A program made the position numbers and the translations under genes. A stretch of DNA of 14,042 bases, from the NCBI GenBank assembly GCA_047619485.1, contig JBLHKE010000114.1, positions 1-14,042 on the forward strand, given 5' to 3'. This stretch comes from JBLHKE01 sp047619485 (GTDB taxonomy: Bacteria; Verrucomicrobiota; Verrucomicrobiia; Verrucomicrobiales; DEV007). Positions 1 through 7,212 of this stretch are shown piece after piece (position 1 is the stretch's first letter; each line of letters begins with the position of its first letter). The notes under the pieces are model-generated. The model was not told the origin of the DNA. It saw nothing but the letters and a program-made list of their open reading frames with translations, and ran no database searches.

Positions 1-1252
1 GCTTTGGCTGGCGCCAAGGAATTTGCTTTTTGGGTGGGGCGCTTGAGGGCGCCGTTGAAGGGATCGGAGATGGGGAGAAAGGGGGTTGATCGCACCTCGG
101 TGATGGTCATCGGGCATGCCGACAAGATCCGCATGCAGGTGCGCAGCATCGGCAGCGATGGCAAGATCTGGATTAACCGCGACTCGTTCCTGTTGACCAC
201 GCTGATCGGCCACGAGGTGTTGCTATTCAGCCGCGACCCGCGCAAGGCGGGTCAGTAACGGTTCCTCGAGGGAGGCACGGTCGAGGCGCTCGAAGCGATC
301 CACTTCGCCCCGCCGGAGATGCGTCAGGGCAAGAGCGGGATCGAACCGAAGATGCTCTACCTAGAGCTGCAGACGCACGGCGCGGAACCGAAGAAGCAGA
401 TCGAAAAGCTAGGCATTCGCCCTAGCGGGCACCTCCGGAAACCTGCTGTGGAAATGGGGCGCAGAGAAAATTCCCGCTGGCGAGGCGATAAACGCTAAGC
501 TATCTGATGATAGTGGGCGCTTTAGCAACGAAGACAGCGGGGATTTTATCAAGCTCCAGCCCGCATGAGGTTTTCGGAGGTGCCCTAGCGACCCGATCTT
601 GCTCAACCGCCGGATCCGCCACGGTTTCAGCAAGGACACGTTCTATGGTGCTTACCTCGAGAATGGCGTCGGCTGTTTCGTCTGCGCCGAGCTCGCCAAG
701 CTCATCGCCGTCGCGCCCGAGTTGAAGAACGTGCGCGTGTTGTTCACCATCGCGACGCACGAGGAGATCGGGCGCTTCGGCAGCGCGGTGATCGCAGGCG
801 AGCTCAAGCCGGACGTACTCATCGGGGTCGATGTGAACCACGATCTCAAGGCCGCTCCGGGCGTTGATGCGCAGCGCTACACGCCGTTGGAGATGGGCAA
901 GGGCTTCACGCTCTCGACGGGCGCGATCGCCAGTGAGCACCTCAACTCGATCATCGAGATCGCGGCGCGCGAGAAGGGGATCCCGTTGTAGATTGATCCC
1001 TGCGGGCGCGACACGGGCACCGACACGATGGCGGCGGTGCTCGCCGGTGTCGATGCGGCTGCAACCTCGGACGGCTTTCCGATTCGCAACATGCACACGA
1101 TCTCAGAGAGCGCCCACACCGGCGACGTCCTCGCCTGTATCCACGGCCTGGACGCGACGATCTGCAAAATGGACAAGGACGGCGTGACGCCAGACTCGTT
1201 CCGCAACGGCCACCCGCGCTTGGATCAGGTGAAGGCGATCAAGGCGAAGTAG
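1..1252 (+). pseudogene. M42-family metallopeptidase (glutamyl/deblocking aminopeptidase type), inactivated
   Basis: This is a recognisable relic of an M42 peptidase, a family of di-metal aminopeptidases. Similarity is clear from about position 100: the metal-ligand segment VMVIGHAD (111-134), then GGTVEALEAIHFAPPEMRQG, FYGAYLENGVGC, the catalytic HEEIG, the metal-ligand stretch GVDVNHD, RDTGTDTMAA and MHTISESAHTGD. The reading frame is broken three ways. There is a TAA at 256-258, and the family sequence resumes in the same frame after it. A 159-bp palindromic insertion plus 4-bp duplication shifts the frame by one between 426 and 590. A TAG at 989-991 sits where Gln would fit (IPL*IDPCGRD). 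The metal-binding Asp of the LDN/LDD motif reads Glu (codon 659-661). The first 80 bases match poorly, and the true 5' end is lost or lies left of the window. The gene ends with TAG at 1250-1252, 6 bp from the convergent DUF805 gene. Motif recognition is strong; no functional product is expected. Confidence 0.9.
427..585. mobile_element. 159-bp palindromic MITE-like element (element A) inside the M42 gene
   Basis: The terminal inverted repeats are GGGCACCTCCGGAAACCT at the left and its near-perfect complement AGGTTTTCGGAGGTGCCC at the right, 17 of 18 matching. The whole element folds back on itself: an internal match (AAAATTCCCGCTG against AAAATCCCCGCTG) lies in the arms and a perfect CTATC-TGAT-GATAG hairpin sits at the centre (500-513). 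It is flanked by TAGC at 423-426 and 586-589. Shifting the boundary by one base gives CTAG as the duplication and the same 159-bp length. Removing the element and one duplication joins the M42 frame exactly (IRPS-DPILLN), which proves insertion into a once-intact gene. It has no room for a transposase, so it would depend on one encoded elsewhere. A 4-bp CTAG/YTAR-type duplication is known for IS5-like and IS701-like families; the assignment to either is inference. Confidence 0.88.
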
Positions 1253-1258
1253 CCGGGT

Positions 1259-1663
1259 CTAGGTCGGTTCGGCGCCGTAGACGTTGTCTCCGATCGTGCC
1301 ACGCAGGCAGCCGCATTCGACGAATGCCCAGATGCCGCCGACGAATGGGATCAGTCCGATAAAGATCCACCAGCCTGACTTGCCGCGGTCGTGCCAGCGT
1401 TTGATACTGACTGCCAGCGAAATCCAGATGAGAGGGATGTACATCGCGATCACGACGATCATGCCAAAGGTCGGATCAATCGCCATCGCGATTCCCGCGA
1501 TCACGCTGAAGACTAGCGCCGAGATCAGGCTCACGCCCCAGAAGACGCGTCGCGGAACTCTCCCGGTGAACGAGAACAGCAACTCTTTCATGCTCGGTTT
1601 CGTGTAGACGCTTGCTGCTCCGGGGACGGCGGTCTGGGGTGATTGGTAGGGGTTCTGTTCCAT
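1259..1663 (-). CDS. DUF805 family inner-membrane protein
   Basis: The 134-residue protein matches the DUF805 pattern: FSFTGRVPRRVFW at about 30-42, hydrophobic segments at roughly 42-62, 66-86 and 98-116, the hallmark SIKRWHDRGKSGWW at 86-99, and the terminal GTIGDNVYGAEP. The N-terminus (MEQNPYQSP) is a cytosolic leader common in such proteins. The start is supported by a good GGAGAG Shine-Dalgarno about 8 bases upstream of the ATG (complement of 1661-1663). DUF805 proteins are small membrane proteins without a settled biochemical role, so no function is claimed. The gene converges on the dead peptidase gene with a 6-bp gap and appears monocistronic. It is full length with no lesion. Confidence 0.93.
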   Translation of the reverse strand: MEQNPYQSPQTAVPGAASVYTKPSMKELLFSFTGRVPRRVFWGVSLISALVFSVIAGIAMAIDPTFGMIVVIAMYIPLIWISLAVSIKRWHDRGKSGWWIFIGLIPFVGGIWAFVECGCLRGTIGDNVYGAEPT

Positions 1664-1676
1664 GATTTCTCTCCTT

Positions 1677-1725
1677 CGAATGTTGGTTGGTTGCTTGTTT
1701 GTTTGGTCGATTCTGATGAATCGGC
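1677..1725 (-). promoter_or_regulatory. C/A-rich repetitive leader and small palindrome upstream of the DUF805 gene
   Basis: Read on the minus strand, the leader just above the Shine-Dalgarno is a run of CAAA/CAAG/CAAC units (complement of about 1682-1705), which would give an unstructured 5' UTR. Immediately upstream lies a 6-bp perfect palindrome with a 4-base loop, CGATTCTGATGAATCG at 1708-1723, large enough to be a small operator or a chance hairpin. I could not identify convincing -35/-10 boxes. Confidence 0.25.
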
Positions 1726-1890
1726 GAATCTGGCACGGCGCACGCCGCCCGGGTTGGAAAGTATCTGATTGGGTTTCGGGCTCGCCGACAAGAAAAAAAT
1801 GTCACCATACTGACCCGCAGCGTTCCGCGCCACGATTCGACGCATTTTTTCAACAATCGTCTAAATTGCCGGTTCCTGACGCGTTTATCA

Positions 1891-2190
1891 TTGAAGACCA
1901 CCAATTACCACTTGCTGCATTTTCAGGACACCGGCGAGTTCGCTAGGGTGGATGAATTGTTGGTGCCGTGGATCAAGCGCTACAAGCGCACTGGCCTGGT
2001 GCGCGAGATCCAGCACCGGCAGACGTTGCTGCGTTACGCCGAGAACCCGAAGGCGACGCTTGATTACCTGAAGCGGGAGTTGGGGCTGCCGTTTAACCAC
2101 ACCAAGCAGGAACTCAATCAGAAGCCGAACTTCCCGTATGGTGTATTTAATCGACCGACCCGAAAACACAGGTATTCCAGCACGAGATGA
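1891..2190 (+). CDS. Hypothetical protein, possibly a C-terminal gene fragment
   Basis: I do not recognise this 99-residue frame. Residues 10-75 are rich in charged amphipathic helix (EFARVDELLVPWIKRYKRTG, REIQHRQTLLRYAENPKATL), and the codon use is like a real gene. The only start is a TTG at 1891 without a convincing Shine-Dalgarno. The same frame stays open back to 1723 with no ATG or GTG, which suggests a truncated gene whose 5' end has gone. The TGA at 2188-2190 overlaps an ATG at 2187-2189 (ATGA), the classical geometry for translational coupling to a downstream gene, and such a frame does follow. The last 15 residues (RPTRKHRYSSTR) look less natural and may follow a frameshift. Coding status is moderately supported; function is unknown. 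Confidence 0.35.
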   Translation: MKTTNYHLLHFQDTGEFARVDELLVPWIKRYKRTGLVREIQHRQTLLRYAENPKATLDYLKRELGLPFNHTKQELNQKPNFPYGVFNRPTRKHRYSSTR

Positions 2191-2695
2191 CAACCTTGGA
2201 TCCTCGATCTCAGCCCACCAAACGAGGACGGTTTTCTAGCGTTCCGCTTGCCTTCCTTTACGCTATTTGCCCTCACAATGGTGCCGCTACCAACCGCCCC
2301 AGAAAGCGCAACCCGTTGGGCGCATAGGGACTTGCGGGGTTCATGTTTTTGGCTGCCAATCTTACCCCCTACAATTGCGGGTGCATGACTGGGTTATCTG
2401 CAGCATGACGGTCGGGTTCATGGCCTTAACCGTCGCCATCCTCGCCGAGTTCATCGATCCTCACTTGGAGCGGATCTTGCTCCTGCGGGCGCTCGCTGTA
2501 GGTTTTGCCAGTGTCGTCTACTGGTACTACGCCCGAGACCTGCGTTTCTACTACTGGGTGCAAAGCCTGCCCATCCTCTGCATCCCCGCCGCGATCATCT
2601 TACTGCCAAAAACCCATGAACGGTCGCGGCGACAAGTAGACCAACCAAGACCAGTGCGCCCACCCGTTCCTTGGTCACGAATGCCAGCGGAGTGA
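2187..2695 (+). pseudogene. Small multi-pass membrane protein gene, probably frameshifted
   Basis: Two open frames seem to belong to one gene. The 5' part starts at ATG 2187 (MTTLDPRSQPTKRGRFSSVP...) and reads a polar N-terminus into a hydrophobic stretch, with a TAG at 2325-2327 after 46 codons. The 3' part, in another frame, carries membrane-type sequence from about 2390 to 2620 (WVICSMTVGFMALTVAILAE, LLLRALAVGFASVVYWYY, LPILCIPAAIILLP) and ends at TGA/TAA near 2693. Neither half looks like a complete protein, and between 2290 and 2390 all three frames look plausible, so the exact lesion cannot be placed. An alternative is an intact shorter protein from ATG 2405 (about 96 residues, three membrane segments). 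I cannot name a family. Confidence 0.4.
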
Positions 2696-2769
2696 AATAA
2701 TGTGACTGCGATGGTAGACTCTCCGTGCTCGACAGTAGCGGGACACCATCTAGGATCGAGGTCTGACTT

Positions 2770-4344
2770 ATGAGCCCAAACCCGCACTTCCTTTTCACCT
2801 TCCTTGTCAGCTTACCGCTGTTGTCCAACCCAGTCTTGGCCGATGATCCGGCGGAACCCGTGGCACGCGGGTCGGTTTTTGAGGATGCTAACGGCAACGG
2901 TGTGCGCGACGACGGAGAGAAGGGGCTAGCGGGGATTGCGGTGTCGAACCAGCGGGAGGTGGTACAGACCGATGCGGAGGGAAACTGGGTGTTACCATAC
3001 GATGACGATACGGTGTTTTTTGTGATCAAGCCGAGGGGGTGGGCAACCGCGTTGAGCCACCACCAGCTGCCGGAGTTTTACTATGTGCATAAGCCGGCGG
3101 GATCGCCGAAGAGCCGCTACCCGGGTGTGGCGCCGACGGGGACGCTGCCGGAGTCGATCGATTTTCCGTTGACCAAGCAGGAGGAGCCTGAGCGGTTTCA
3201 GGCCATCCTATTTGGGGATCCGCAGCCCTCGTCGCAGGACGAGGTCGACTACATCGCGCACGACGTGATTGCGGAGCTGATCGGGACGGATGCGAAGTTT
3301 GGGGTGACGTTAGGGGACATCATGTTCGACAAGCTCGAACTGATCGAGCCGTCGAACGCCAACATCGCGTTGATCGGAATCCCGTGGTACAACGTGATCG
3401 GCAACCACGACATGAACACGGACTCGGATACCGACAAGGACTCAGACGAGACGTTCACTCGACACTTCGGCCCCAACTATTATTCATTCGACTACGGTCC
3501 AGTACACTTCGTGGTGTTGGATGACGTCGAATGGGCGCACAGGAACCAGAAAGGGCAAAAAATTTACAAGGGCGGGCTAGACGCGGATCAGATCGAGTTT
3601 GTGAAGAACGACCTAGCGCTGGTTCCGGAAGACAAGCTGGTGATGTTGATGATGCACATCCCGCTATTGAATGTTGGGAACCGGGCGGAGCTGTTCCGGT
3701 TGATCGAGAAGCGGCCGCACACGCTGTCGGTCTCTGGGCACACGCATTGGCAGGCGCACCAGTATATCGGTGAGAACGACGGATGGATGGGTGAGGAGCC
3801 GCACCACCACATCATCACAGTGACGGTTTCGGGGACATGGTGGAAGGGGGCGAAGGACGAGCAGGGGATCCCGCACGCGACAATGCGCGACGGCGCGCCG
3901 AACGGGTATGGGATCGTGACGTTCGACGGGACGTCGGCGAAGTATGAGTTCAAGGCGGCGCGGCAGCCGGCGGACTACCAACTGCATGTTTTTGCGCCGG
4001 ATGAGGTGGCGGTTGGAAAGAGCGAGACGGTGGCGGTTTACGTCAACGTGTTCAACGGGTCTGAGAAATCGGAGGTGAAGATGCGGGTTGGGGAGAACGC
4101 GGAGTGGATCACCTTGGAGAAGACCGAGGAGGCTGACCCGCACTACGTGGCAGTGCGGGTTCGGGAGATTGCCAAGGACCCGGAAGGGAAACGGCACCTT
4201 AGCGAGCCGGTTAAGTCGGCGCATTTGTGGAAAGCGACGCTGCCGGCGGGACTAAAGGTGGGGTCGCAACTTATCGAGGTGAAGGCGACGGATGACAACG
4301 GGACGTGGCACCTGGGGAAGCGGGTGATCCGGGTGGTTGAGTGA
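2770..4344 (+). CDS. Secreted calcineurin-like metallophosphoesterase (MetallophosN-Metallophos-MetallophosC type)
   Basis: The 524-residue protein has a signal peptide (hydrophobic 7-20, likely cleavage after LA at 23-24). A beta-sandwich of the SdrD-B-like/MetallophosN kind follows (VARGSVFEDANGNGVRDDGE at 31-50). The phosphoesterase core shows the di-metal motifs in order: GDPQ (149-152), LGD (181-183), GNHD (211-214), MMHIPL with His 296, and SGHTH (322-326). The first motif has Gln where classical enzymes have His, as in many members of this subfamily. Residues 400-524 form the C-terminal beta domain ending KATDDNGTWHLGKRVIRVVE. The expected activity is metal-dependent phosphoester hydrolysis in the periplasm or outside the cell; the substrate cannot be read from sequence. 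A GAGG about 9 bases upstream supports the ATG. Codon use strongly prefers G-ending codons (GCG, CCG, GGG, ACG), unlike the C-ending preference of the large gene at 7213. Length and motifs are intact. Confidence 0.95.
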   Translation: MSPNPHFLFTFLVSLPLLSNPVLADDPAEPVARGSVFEDANGNGVRDDGEKGLAGIAVSNQREVVQTDAEGNWVLPYDDDTVFFVIKPRGWATALSHHQLPEFYYVHKPAGSPKSRYPGVAPTGTLPESIDFPLTKQEEPERFQAILFGDPQPSSQDEVDYIAHDVIAELIGTDAKFGVTLGDIMFDKLELIEPSNANIALIGIPWYNVIGNHDMNTDSDTDKDSDETFTRHFGPNYYSFDYGPVHFVVLDDVEWAHRNQKGQKIYKGGLDADQIEFVKNDLALVPEDKLVMLMMHIPLLNVGNRAELFRLIEKRPHTLSVSGHTHWQAHQYIGENDGWMGEEPHHHIITVTVSGTWWKGAKDEQGIPHATMRDGAPNGYGIVTFDGTSAKYEFKAARQPADYQLHVFAPDEVAVGKSETVAVYVNVFNGSEKSEVKMRVGENAEWITLEKTEEADPHYVAVRVREIAKDPEGKRHLSEPVKSAHLWKATLPAGLKVGSQLIEVKATDDNGTWHLGKRVIRVVE

Positions 4345-4410
4345 GCGCAGAGTTGCACGCGGGGTGAACACGGGGTTCGCTGCTGGAGCCCGGGACAGTT
4401 CCGGCCAGTA

Positions 4411-4441
4411 GGGGGGCAACGCGTTGAGCACCGAGCCCCCC
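4411..4441. terminator. GC-rich hairpin between convergent genes, candidate bidirectional terminator
   Basis: GGGGGGC at 4411-4417 pairs perfectly with GCCCCCC at 4435-4441 around a 17-base loop that itself contains the palindrome AACGCGTT. It lies in the 183-bp gap where the phosphoesterase gene (+) and the LamG gene (-) converge, so it could stop transcription from both sides. There is no T-run on either side, so it is not a canonical intrinsic terminator. Confidence 0.35.
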
Positions 4442-4507
4442 GCCGCAATCCTGTCACGGGCGAAGCGAGAACTCAAACGGCTGGAGGCACTGCGCGACGA
4501 AGACTGA
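4424..4507 (+). other. 27-codon reading-frame remnant in the 4345-4527 gap
   Basis: A short frame from a TTG reads STEPPAAILSRAKRELKRLE and then ALRDED before a TGA. Its composition (a charged helix ending in a stop) looks like the tail of a real protein. It follows immediately after an in-frame TAG, has no Shine-Dalgarno, and overlaps the hairpin at 4411-4441. It is either a gene remnant or chance. Nothing else is visible in this gap. Confidence 0.15.
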
Positions 4508-4527
4508 ATCGCTTAGAGGTGTTGTGG

Positions 4528-6348
4528 CTACGGCTCCAAGACCCGGAAGTAGATCTTCTTCGTCTCTGAGTTGAAAATGAACGGGTCGCTGACGGTCGTG
4601 GTCGTGGACTCGCTGTCAGCTTCGATCGAATCATTCACTTCGTTCCACGTGCCTAAATCATCCGACACCTCCAACAAGTAGGTTCTGTTCGGCCGCGAGT
4701 TGAAAGTGATGTCGACACTGGTGCCGTCGGTCGACCGCACAACTTGTGTAATCCGGAACGGAGCTCTCGGCGCCTGCCCGAGGACTGTCCCCGGGTTCTC
4801 GAAGAGTTCCAAGACCTCGAAGGCATCGAACTCGATGTTGTAGAGCTGGAAGTCATCCATGTCACCGTTGAAGCCGGTGCCAGCCGCGGAGCGGGTCGCG
4901 ATCCAAAGGCGGGAATTCCCCAATCCGAAATACTCCGGAATCTCGGTCGTGGTGGTATTCTCCGCCACCATGACCCCGTCGATGTAGAGACGTGTGCGAT
5001 CTGCCTCGAAGTCCCCGAACCCGGTCGAGTCAAGATGGGTGACCACGATGTGGTGGGTCGAATCATCCAACACCGCGCCAGGATCTGAAACCACGACCTC
5101 GCCACCACTGATCCGGAAATTGACCACGCCGCCATCGCTAATGGTGCACCCGTAGATCGTGTCGCCAAGGCCGAACCCGGGGTCGCGATTGAACAGGGTG
5201 TCTTGGCCACTCCCGCCCGTCGGCCGAACCCAGACCGAATAGGTAAACGTCGCCGTATGGGGAAAACCATTTGCTGTCAGGACGAAGTTTCCACTACTAC
5301 CTGCATCGTTAAACATCGTAGAAAAGCCTTCATCACCAGCTAGCGGCGGACGGCCGAACACCGGGGCAGGTGCGCCGGCATTGACGATCATCGCGGCTGG
5401 GAAATTATTCCCGGACGTCTCGGCAGGAAAACCAAACTGACCGGTCGGAGAGTTCGCCGGGTCGTCGAATGGTAGCCTGAACAACAGTCCTTCGACCGCC
5501 TTGGCATCTAGGTCCAACATAAGGTTTGGATGGATAAGATCGTCACTGACGATCTCGATGCTCGCCGCAAAAGCCTCATCTGATCCCCCCGGATCGAAGT
5601 TCACTAAGATCGTGGCGGACGCGCCCGCGGCGACGGTCAGTGGGAGAGCTTGGCTTGTCGAAAAAGCGGCCGCTCCGGAACCTGATATGTTGAGCGCCGT
5701 GATCGTTGCAGCAGAGCTACCCTCGTTGGTCAGCATAAAGTCCCCCACGGCTGTGGTGTCTGGCCCGATGATTGGAAACAGGGGCGGGCCGTGGCTGAAA
5801 TAGGCTGCGCCATCGAGCAAGATCACGACCTCATACTCATCAACGCCACCGCCGGGGACACCGCGACCAGTACCTTCGGTATTCGGATCTGTCGGCAGGC
5901 TACCAGAATCATCGACTGCCCCGGGGATCCAATTACCGACGACTAGGTAGTAAGTGCCATCCGCTGGGGCGACGTAGCGGATAAACGAGTCGGTGGTTGC
6001 GCCGTCATCATCGTTGCTCACCACGAGCGTCCCGGCGCTGTCGTAGATCCCGATTAGTGAATCGACCGCCGTGCCGTTGATTCTCGAGTTGACATCGAAG
6101 ACGATCGTCTGGCCGGAGTTCGCGTCGACGGAGAAAAAATCGTAATCGCCGCTACTGTTGCCAGTCGTCGGACCATACGGGCCATCGCCGTTGTTGCCGA
6201 TTGAAAAGACACCCCCAGCGGATCCGGCGATCAGCGTCGATGGCGTTGCCGTCCCGATACTATCGTTCGGCTCCGTCTGTATCACTTGGGAAAAGAGACT
6301 AGCGGCCGGGACTGTGAGAGCCGCAAAGGTGAGGAATCGTGCGTTCAT
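4528..6348 (-). CDS. Secreted PPC / choice-of-anchor D / LamG-like surface protein
   Basis: The 606-residue exported protein has a signal peptide at 1-20 (MNARFLTFAALTVPAASLFS). A bacterial pre-peptidase C-terminal-like or DVUA0089-like beta domain spans about 22-180 (TEPNDSIGTA ... GDYDFFSVDANSGQTIVFDV ... DGTYYLVVGNW). A choice-of-anchor D, ASH-like module follows at about 190-285 (GDFMLTNEGSSAATITALNI, ILVNFDPGG). A LamG / concanavalin-like jelly roll lies at about 286-515 (FTYSVWVRP, HHIVVTHLD, TRLYIDGVMVAE, GDMDDFQLYN). Residues 530-606 form a small C-terminal beta domain (ITFNSRPNRTYLLEVSDDLG, W569) that recurs at the end of the large CotH-type protein nearby. No catalytic motif is visible, so a binding or structural role outside the cell is inferred. 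The ATG lies 96 bp from the element-rich mosaic; a weak TTGGAT-18-TATCTA promoter-like pair lies upstream on the minus strand. Intact, with no sign of lesion. Confidence 0.92.
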   Translation of the reverse strand: MNARFLTFAALTVPAASLFSQVIQTEPNDSIGTATPSTLIAGSAGGVFSIGNNGDGPYGPTTGNSSGDYDFFSVDANSGQTIVFDVNSRINGTAVDSLIGIYDSAGTLVVSNDDDGATTDSFIRYVAPADGTYYLVVGNWIPGAVDDSGSLPTDPNTEGTGRGVPGGGVDEYEVVILLDGAAYFSHGPPLFPIIGPDTTAVGDFMLTNEGSSAATITALNISGSGAAAFSTSQALPLTVAAGASATILVNFDPGGSDEAFAASIEIVSDDLIHPNLMLDLDAKAVEGLLFRLPFDDPANSPTGQFGFPAETSGNNFPAAMIVNAGAPAPVFGRPPLAGDEGFSTMFNDAGSSGNFVLTANGFPHTATFTYSVWVRPTGGSGQDTLFNRDPGFGLGDTIYGCTISDGGVVNFRISGGEVVVSDPGAVLDDSTHHIVVTHLDSTGFGDFEADRTRLYIDGVMVAENTTTTEIPEYFGLGNSRLWIATRSAAGTGFNGDMDDFQLYNIEFDAFEVLELFENPGTVLGQAPRAPFRITQVVRSTDGTSVDITFNSRPNRTYLLEVSDDLGTWNEVNDSIEADSESTTTTVSDPFIFNSETKKIYFRVLEP

Positions 6349-6444
6349 CCGGCTAGGTTAGATAAGTGCCAATCGCATAGCAATCCAAATTGAACTGCGA
6401 GAAAAGAACGAAAACTTCAGCTGGCCAAAAACTAACATTACATC

Positions 6445-6460
6445 CTAGGAGCCTGTCGGA
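6445..6460 (+). repeat. Solo copy of the element-B terminal repeat
   Basis: CTAGGAGCCTGTCGGA here is identical to the left end of element B at 6804-6819, in the same orientation, and its complement closes element B on the right. Sequence diverges right after (AACAAAG against CTTACCC). It may be a remnant of a second copy, or the true left end of a larger unit reaching to 6966. Confidence 0.75.
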
Positions 6461-6807
6461 AACAAAGATCAACTGACCACATTGCGAGCAGCCGATATCC
6501 GTCACGCCGGAACACGTGAATCTGACTGTTCCCTGCCTGCAGTGCGCGCAGGAATCTGTCGTCCCAGAACTCCCCAGCGCGCCGGTGATGGTGGGTCTCT
6601 CGACCCAAGCGCCGAGCCCGACGGTGAGCACTCGAGGTACTGGTTCGGGGGATTGGCATTCCGGCAATACTTTGGCTCCGGGTTATCATGGAGGTCGTGT
6701 TCTGGTGGGAAATTACTGGTTTCCGCCTCCGCAAAGTCGATTTGGATGACGACCCGATGATCATAATTGCCATGGCCCTGATCGCCACTGTTTTCGCCCA
6801 TTGCTAG
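6461..6807 (+). pseudogene. Zinc-ribbon membrane protein gene, degraded and bounded by element ends
   Basis: The first part reads TKIN*PHCEQPISVTPEHVN then LTVPCLQCAQES, a zinc-ribbon pattern with CxxC pairs where the first Cys codon is TGA (6474-6476). A Pro/Ser-rich linker follows (VPELPSAPVM). After a frame change near 6590-6628 the sequence continues as ALEVLVRGIGIPAILWLRVI, VFWWEITGFRLRKVDLDDDP and IIIAMALIATVFAHC. That part has two hydrophobic segments separated by a charged stretch, and it ends at a TAG formed by the CTAG site of element B. Small proteins with an N-terminal zinc ribbon and C-terminal membrane segments are common, but I cannot name this one. No start codon is visible. 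The antisense strand also shows CxxC pairs, so strand choice rests on the better zinc-ribbon spacing and the natural membrane tail. No product is expected. Confidence 0.55.
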
Positions 6808-6966
6808 GAGCCTGTCGGACTTACCCGCTCCGGCAAGAATCATTTTAGAATTCGCCCAGATCCGCCCGCTGAATCGTCATTAAATCCATTCAAATCCTCC
6901 CCAGCAAACGGATCTGGATCGGAATTCTAAAACGTTTTGCTCGAATCCTCTAAGTCCGACAGGCTC
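6808..6966. mobile_element. 159-bp palindromic MITE-like element (element B)
   Basis: Counting the flanking CTAG, the ends are a perfect 20-bp inverted repeat, CTAGGAGCCTGTCGGACTTA at 6804-6823 and its exact complement at 6951-6970. Further inverted matches occur inward (ATTTTAGAATTCG against GTTTTAGAATTCCG, and CCAGATCCG in both arms), so the element can fold along its whole length. CTAG at 6804-6807 and 6967-6970 is the likely 4-bp target duplication. No coding capacity for a transposase. It lies 246 bp upstream of the large gene and may move promoter elements or act as a transcriptional barrier; that is inference. Confidence 0.85.
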
Positions 6967-6970
6967 CTAG

Positions 6971-7212
6971 GAAATTGCCTTTCTGGCTCCGGCGTCCTGA
7001 GCGCCTGTCGGGCGGGGTAGGAGGGCTGCCGTGCGTGAGGGCGAGATCGGCGCCTCCTTACGCTGTGCCAACGGCAATGGTCAAGAAGCTGCGGATGTCC
7101 AGATCGCTGGCAAGCGGCTTTACAGTCGCAGCGATCGGGGAGATGTTGCCCCTTTGTTCAAGTGGCCGCCTGTTCCACGGCTGCACCTCACAATCACCTG
7201 AAAATCTCCCTC
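6971..7212. other. GC-rich region upstream of the large gene, nothing assignable
   Basis: This 242-bp stretch has short open frames on both strands, none with a credible start or recognisable motif. I see no convincing promoter, riboswitch or RNA gene. A frame that joins the large gene from GTG 7162 would add 17 residues but spoil the signal peptide, so I treat this as noncoding leader, possibly part of a dispersed repeat. Confidence 0.4.

Noticed and set aside
3664..4224. 186-codon minus-strand open frame inside the phosphoesterase gene
   Set aside because: Arg/Leu/Pro-rich antisense shadow of a gene with clear catalytic motifs.
6474..6519. TGA at a zinc-ribbon Cys position (UPHC) as possible selenocysteine, with a small TCACG/CGTGA hairpin downstream at 6502-6519
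   Set aside because: The same gene also has a frame change and no start codon, so decay explains the TGA. The 5-bp stem is short and farther from the TGA than a usual bacterial SECIS.
6353..6667. Minus-strand open frame with CxxC pairs (CAHC, CSQC) over the zinc-ribbon relic
   Set aside because: Cys codons TGC/GCA readily mirror on the antisense strand. The plus strand gives better zinc-ribbon spacing and a natural membrane tail.
7162..7212. Upstream GTG start for the large gene, adding 17 residues
   Set aside because: It would put a polar segment before the signal peptide; ATG 7213 gives a textbook signal sequence.
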